Shown: positions 4,931 to 8,942 of the stretch, one piece after another
Layout: the number at the start of each line of letters is the position of its first letter
How positions within the stretch are numbered: the stretch's first letter is position 1
Origin: an uncultured Alphaproteobacteria bacterium
GTDB lineage: Bacteria; Pseudomonadota; Alphaproteobacteria; UBA2136; UBA6156
Direction: 5' to 3'
Assembly (NCBI GenBank): GCA_937928525.1
Contig: CALFWJ010000088.1
Location: 1 to 8,942, forward strand
DNA length: 8,942 nucleotides
The notes under the pieces: generated by a model
Database searches by the model: none
Seen by the model: only the letters and a program-made list of their open reading frames with translations
Told to the model about the DNA's origin: nothing
Translations under genes and position numbers: made by a program

Positions 4931-6853
4931 CTACGCGATATTATCGTAGGTTTCTTGTAACTCTAACCAAGAACTCTCAGCGCCAGAAATAGTTTGCACC
5001 AGTTTGTTATATTGCGTTTGCAGGTTAACGGCTTTTTGCTGGTCATCGTATAAATCAGTTTCACCAAGCTTTTCTTCTAGGTCTTGCTTTTGGCGATTGA
5101 GCTTACTCACTTCTTTTTCGGCTGCTTGCAGTTTAGCGTGTAGCTCTGGGTTCTTTTTGCGTTTTTGCGCCGCTAGTTGTTTGAGCTGTTTTTTGCCCAT
5201 GGTGGGGTGCGCGCCCGCAAGTTTTTCTACTTCATTATCGCTTGGTTTATTGGCTTTTTTCTCTTTATTTTTACTCTTTTTAGCTTGGCGGCGGTTGTCA
5301 ATAATCATTTGGCGGTAGTCGGCTAAATCACCATTGAAATTGCGCACCACACCATCTTGCACCAGCCATAGGCGGTCGGCCACGCGCTCAAGCATGCTGG
5401 GGTCGTGACTCACAATAACAACGGCACCTTCATATTCCAATAATGCTTGGGTGAGGGCTTCACGGGCGTCAATATCAAGGTGGTTGGTAGGTTCATCCAA
5501 TAATAAAATATGTGGCGCGTTATAGCTAATCAACGCGAAGAGAAGGCGCACTTTTTCGCCACCACTAAGGGCTGAAATTTGGTTATCTTGCAGCGTTTTA
5601 TTAAACCCAAAGCGGCCAAGTTTACTGCGCACACCAGCCTCTGGGTTGCCGCGCATCAGGCGCATCATCTCGGCGAACGGCGTAGAGGTCATATCTAATT
5701 CGTCAGTTTGATACTGCGAGAAGTAACCAATACGGAGCTTATTGGCGTGGTCTAGGCTGCCGTGTTGCGGCTTAAGGCGACCAGCAAGGAATTTAATTAG
5801 CGTTGATTTACCGTTACCGTTAGCGCCAAGTAGGGCAATGCGGTCATCCATGTCTATGCGCTCATCGATGTTACGGAGAATAGGCGCGTCTTTGCCATAA
5901 CCCAAATTAACATCGGTGATCGAGATAAGGGGCGGCGGCATTTCATCTGGTTGCGGGAAGGTGAATTTGATGGTGCGCTCGGCCATAACGGCGCTTACAA
6001 CGTCCATTTTTTCTAGTGCTTTAATCCGGCTTTGAGCTTGCGTGGCTTTACTGGCTTTGGCTTTAAATCGGTCTACAAATTTCTGCATGTGCGCAATTTG
6101 CGCTTGCTGTTTAACGTGCATTTTTTGCTGGAGTCCGCGGCGCTCGGCGCGCTCACGCTCAAACGTGTCGTAGTTACCAGTATAAAGAGTAAGTTGTTTA
6201 TTTTCCACGTGGGCAATGTGGTCGCAGGTAATATTTAATAAATCACGGTCGTGTGAAATAATCAGTAAACTGTGAGGATAAGTGGGCAAATAAGCTTCTA
6301 GCCACATAATGGCTTCTAAGTCTAAGTGGTTGGTAGGCTCATCGAGGAGGAGAATATCAGGTTGCTGAAATAATGCTGCAGCCAGCGCTACACGCATTTT
6401 CCAGCCGCCACTAAAGCTAGAAATAGGGTGAGATAGTTGTTCTTCGGTAAAGCCCAAACCCGCTAAAATACTAGAGGCGCGGGCGGGAGCTGTATAAGCC
6501 TCGATGTCATTCAGGCGCGTGTGAATATCGGCAATTTTATAGGGGTCGGTTTCTGTTTCGCTCTGGGTTAATAGCTCCGCGCGCTCTAGATCTGCGGCCA
6601 AGACAATGTCCAGAATTTTATCATCGTTATCGGGTAAATCTTGCCGAATAATACCAATACTACGCTTAGTATTAAGCTCAATGTCACCACCATCAAACTG
6701 AAGTTCACCCATGATGAGCTTAAAAAGGGTCGATTTTCCCGCTCCATTAGGGCCAACAATACCTGTTTTCCAATTATCCATCAGGGTCAGGTTCGCCTCT
6801 TCAATGATCGGGCGATTGTTAATGCGGTAGGTAAGGTTTGTAATGGTAATCAT
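4931..6853 (-). CDS. yheS: ABC-F family ATPase, YheS-like
   Basis: ABC-F proteins are soluble tandem ATPases without membrane domains that bind the ribosome near the E site and influence translation or relieve stalling. At 640 residues it matches the length of E. coli YheS (637). Domain 1 has Walker A GPNGAGKS at 34-41, signature SGGWKMR at 148-154, Walker B LLLDEPTNHLD at 168-178, and switch H201. A linker around 225-300 includes DRFKAKASKATQAQSRIKAL (261-280), highly characteristic of YheS. Domain 2 has Walker A GANGNGKS at 343-350, signature LSGGEK at 429-434, Walker B ending D453/E454, and H483. Residues 520-640 are a Lys-rich linker and a C-terminal coiled coil ending in the family-like ELYD/W pattern (SWLELQETY). 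Both catalytic glutamates are present. It starts 18 bases after the helicase stop, without a clear Shine-Dalgarno, suggesting translational coupling in an operon. An antibiotic-resistance ABC-F is less likely. Confidence 0.93.
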   Translation of the reverse strand: MITITNLTYRINNRPIIEEANLTLMDNWKTGIVGPNGAGKSTLFKLIMGELQFDGGDIELNTKRSIGIIRQDLPDNDDKILDIVLAADLERAELLTQSETETDPYKIADIHTRLNDIEAYTAPARASSILAGLGFTEEQLSHPISSFSGGWKMRVALAAALFQQPDILLLDEPTNHLDLEAIMWLEAYLPTYPHSLLIISHDRDLLNITCDHIAHVENKQLTLYTGNYDTFERERAERRGLQQKMHVKQQAQIAHMQKFVDRFKAKASKATQAQSRIKALEKMDVVSAVMAERTIKFTFPQPDEMPPPLISITDVNLGYGKDAPILRNIDERIDMDDRIALLGANGNGKSTLIKFLAGRLKPQHGSLDHANKLRIGYFSQYQTDELDMTSTPFAEMMRLMRGNPEAGVRSKLGRFGFNKTLQDNQISALSGGEKVRLLFALISYNAPHILLLDEPTNHLDIDAREALTQALLEYEGAVVIVSHDPSMLERVADRLWLVQDGVVRNFNGDLADYRQMIIDNRRQAKKSKNKEKKANKPSDNEVEKLAGAHPTMGKKQLKQLAAQKRKKNPELHAKLQAAEKEVSKLNRQKQDLEEKLGETDLYDDQQKAVNLQTQYNKLVQTISGAESSWLELQETYDNIA

Positions 6854-6871
6854 AGCGTCGTTATATACGCA

Positions 6872-8701
6872 TTACGCGCTTTTGGGTAGGGCGTTATAGA
6901 AGTTTTTTATATCAGCGGCAGTGCGAATATCTTTTGCTTGAATGGGTGTTGTAAGATACATGCTCTCTAGGCTGCGCGCACGAGAGAGCGCCACATATAG
7001 CTGACCATCGGCAAAAGTTCCGCCATCAGACAAATCAATAATACATTGCTCAAGAGTTTGCCCCTGCGCTTTATGGATGGTGAGCGCCCATGCCAGCGTG
7101 AGCGGAAATTGCGTGAAGCTGCCCGCTACTGTGGCCACGGGTTGCTCGGTTTTGGGGTCTATATCGTATTTAGTCAGCTCCCACTTTATTTGCTCAACGT
7201 CGTAGGTTTCGCCACTAGATAATTTAACAGTAATGTTTTCGTTGTCACAATTGGTCACTGTGCCCATGCTGCCATTTACCCAGCGGCCATTAGTATCGTT
7301 GCGGGTGAACATAACGTGGGCGCCTTGTTTAAGGGTGAGCTCTTCAGGGCTAAGAAACGATTTAGCGTCAATTTTACCACTCACACTGGCAAAGTAGGTA
7401 AAAGTAGGCGTATTTAAACTCCTAAGCTCGCGCTCGTTAATGGTGTCAACGGTGCGGTTGCGGGCGGCCAAAATAACAGCCGATTTTTGCACATCAGCAG
7501 GAATAGAGGTGACATGACGTTCGTTAATCGCAGACAATAAATCAGGGCTTTTTTCACCATGACGAATCCGCGACAGAAGGTTAATAAAAGGCGCGTCAGC
7601 TTGGCGGAAAATCTCGGTGAATTCTAAGGGTACAAAGTCATTGAAGGACGGACTGCCAAAAAAGAACGGCGTGCCATAAGTGCTCTTGAAATAGTCTTTA
7701 TCTTCATAACTTACGATAGGTGAAAGCTGGAACAAATCGCCGAGCGCTAAAATTTGCACACCGCCAAACGGTGCGTTAGCGTTGGGGCCAAATTGGCGTA
7801 AAAAACGATCAATCGTAGTCAGTACATCCGCGCGCACCATCGATATTTCATCAATAATAATCAGTTCAAGTTTTTTAAACAGTTTAGGGTTACGCGGTTT
7901 GCGCCAGCTGGAAGATGAACCATCGAGCAGTTGTACCTTAAAGCCAAAAAAGCTGTGAATGGTTTGTCCGCCCACATTAAGGGCAGCCATGCCTGTAGGC
8001 GCCAGAACTACATATTTTTTACCGTCTTCTTTCTGATCGTATTGATGACGAATCCACTTCAAGAAGGTAGATTTTCCTGTACCAGCACTTCCGAGCACCA
8101 GTAGGTTTTGGCCGTCATCTAGCGTGCGTTTAGCGGCCTGAAATTCGGATGTAACTTTTAATTTTAAGCGACCTTGAGGCGCAGTCCTTTTCACCATGGG
8201 CTTTTGCTTGGCACGGGTATTGGCTTGTTTTTCAGCCAGCTCTGCTGCGGCGGGAGGTAGGGTGCGGTTGGGGTCTGGCTCTGGATTAGAATTTAATTCG
8301 GGCATAAGCTCTCCCAATTGCACAAGCTTAAGCACTAAACTGCGCGGCGAGCGGCCAAGGTCGGTTGCCAGCGTTAAAATATTGTTGGCTGTTGGTGATG
8401 TTTTATGCAAAGTCAGCAAGCGCGCTTCGGCGTCGTCTTCCCACGGTTGACTGCTGTTTATAGGCGCCTCGTCAGTATCTGGTAAGCGCGACATGTGTGC
8501 TACCTTAGTGTAAGGCCCGTAAGAAATAAGGTCCAGCATAGCTAACCGCGCGTTAATAGCGCCCTGCGAGCGGCCAAATTGTTCGGCAATGCTGGCGGTA
8601 GATGTACCTGCTTTAAACAGGGCGGTAAGAGCCGCTTCTTCTTCGCGGGTCCAGCGCTTTGGGGCGGCTTTTGGGGTATCTTCAGGTGCGTTGTCATTCA
8701 T
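6872..8701 (-). CDS. Pif1-like SF1B DNA helicase with N-terminal helix-turn-helix segments
   Basis: Residues are numbered from the preferred ATG at 8701-8699 (609 residues). The helicase core has Walker A GSAGTGKST (204-212), motif Ia APTGMAALNVGGQTIHSFF (234-252), Walker B IIIDEISMV with D284/E285, motif III LALGDLFQLSPI (318-329), FRQ (365-367), motif V LTIHKAQGQTL (540-550), and motif VI YVALSRARS (569-577). These are Pif1/RecD-type 5'-3' DNA helicase signatures. Before the core are two predicted HTH-like segments. The first (17-58, RWTREEEAALTALF then SIAEQFGRSQGAIN) is Myb/GcrA-like. The second is at 87-130 (WEDDAEARLLTLH then LGRSPRSLVLKL). They are joined to the helicase by a Pro/Lys-rich linker. 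The role is probably replication-fork, G-quadruplex or R-loop handling, targeted by the DNA-binding segments (inference). An in-frame ATG at 8785 would add 28 Cys/His-containing residues, but the promoter lies inside that stretch, favouring 8701. Confidence 0.9.
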   Translation of the reverse strand: MNDNAPEDTPKAAPKRWTREEEAALTALFKAGTSTASIAEQFGRSQGAINARLAMLDLISYGPYTKVAHMSRLPDTDEAPINSSQPWEDDAEARLLTLHKTSPTANNILTLATDLGRSPRSLVLKLVQLGELMPELNSNPEPDPNRTLPPAAAELAEKQANTRAKQKPMVKRTAPQGRLKLKVTSEFQAAKRTLDDGQNLLVLGSAGTGKSTFLKWIRHQYDQKEDGKKYVVLAPTGMAALNVGGQTIHSFFGFKVQLLDGSSSSWRKPRNPKLFKKLELIIIDEISMVRADVLTTIDRFLRQFGPNANAPFGGVQILALGDLFQLSPIVSYEDKDYFKSTYGTPFFFGSPSFNDFVPLEFTEIFRQADAPFINLLSRIRHGEKSPDLLSAINERHVTSIPADVQKSAVILAARNRTVDTINERELRSLNTPTFTYFASVSGKIDAKSFLSPEELTLKQGAHVMFTRNDTNGRWVNGSMGTVTNCDNENITVKLSSGETYDVEQIKWELTKYDIDPKTEQPVATVAGSFTQFPLTLAWALTIHKAQGQTLEQCIIDLSDGGTFADGQLYVALSRARSLESMYLTTPIQAKDIRTAADIKNFYNALPKSA

Positions 8702-8707
8702 AAAATG

Positions 8708-8736
8708 ATTATGCGTTGCAGATGTAACTTTTTCAA
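8708..8736 (-). promoter_or_regulatory. Strong promoter giving a probably leaderless helicase mRNA
   Basis: On the reverse strand TTGAAA (8736-8731) is separated by exactly 17 bases from CATAAT (8713-8708). Six bases (CATTTT) then precede the ATG at 8701. A start point seven bases after the -10 would put the 5' end at the A of the ATG. This explains why no Shine-Dalgarno is present, and it argues against the longer frame from 8785. Confidence 0.65.
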
Positions 8737-8833
8737 GCGGTTGGCGTATATAAGAGCAAGAAAAAAAGTTGCATTCATGACTCATATCAGGTTATGTATG
8801 CTATCAACTATTTATTTTAATGGAGAAACACCT

Positions 8834-8942
8834 ATGGTTACCGTTTTAGACACACGCGTTGCACCTGCAGAACGTGCTGTAAAACCTTCACTCCCAGCGG
8901 TAAACGTTGGCAAATTTAACGACCCAGACATCACCCTAAAAG
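8834..8942 (+). CDS. 5' end of a gene, possibly a radical-SAM protein (runs off right edge)
   Basis: An ATG at 8834 follows GGAG (8822-8825) by eight bases and opens 36 codons with no stop to the window edge (MVTVLDTRVAPAERAVKPSL...). The visible part has no catalytic motif. The segment FNDPDITLK near the edge recalls the N-terminal F-x-DPD-x-T pattern that I remember from a family of proteobacterial radical-SAM proteins, whose CxxxCxxC motif would come a few dozen residues later. That resemblance is from memory and short, so the product name is tentative, although the start is well supported. It is divergent from the helicase gene across about 130 bases, which hold the helicase promoter and, presumably, this gene's own. 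A weak TATGCT at 8797-8802 is the best -10 I can see. Confidence 0.6.
   Translation, partial: MVTVLDTRVAPAERAVKPSLPAVNVGKFNDPDITLK

Overview
This window carries compact bacterial DNA with eight annotated protein genes, one doubtful small ORF and no RNA gene that I can recognise. It looks proteobacterial, most likely alphaproteobacterial. The grounds are modest: a YheS-type ABC-F protein, a GcrA/Myb-like helix-turn-helix on a Pif1-type helicase, a TetR-operator-like palindrome, and an apparently leaderless transcript. The exact lineage is an inference. Base composition is moderately AT-rich and I see no insertion sequence, tRNA, integrase or CRISPR array.

Left part (1-928): the 5' portion of an ankyrin-repeat gene runs leftward off the window edge. 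It has a strong ribosome binding site and a promoter/operator-like palindrome upstream. About 380 bases without a convincing gene follow, including an AT-rich tract of short repeated motifs just before the next gene.

Middle left (929-2115): two rightward genes probably form one unit ending at a clear hairpin terminator. The first encodes a membrane-anchored coiled-coil protein. The second encodes a membrane-anchored protein built of 11-residue repeats similar to late-embryogenesis-abundant (LEA) proteins. Together they suggest a cell-envelope or stress-protection role, which is inferred rather than shown.

Middle (2203-4032): an unrecognised 195-residue protein is followed by a weak terminator and then galE (UDP-glucose 4-epimerase). 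galE ends inside a strong bidirectional terminator that it shares with a convergent gene.

Right part (4031-8736, leftward): a Pif1-like helicase with two N-terminal helix-turn-helix-like segments is followed 18 bases later by a yheS-type ABC-F ATPase. After a further 96 bases comes an unrecognised histidine- and aromatic-rich protein of 267 residues. The helicase promoter (TTGAAA, 17 bases, CATAAT) lies so close to the preferred ATG that the mRNA is probably leaderless. A divergent gene, perhaps a radical-SAM protein, begins at 8834 and runs off the right edge.

The best candidates for something little described are the HTH-Pif1 fusion with its leaderless start, the LEA-like envelope protein pair, and the unknown gene at 4031-4834. 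Nothing here forms a recognisable multi-gene defence or mobile system.
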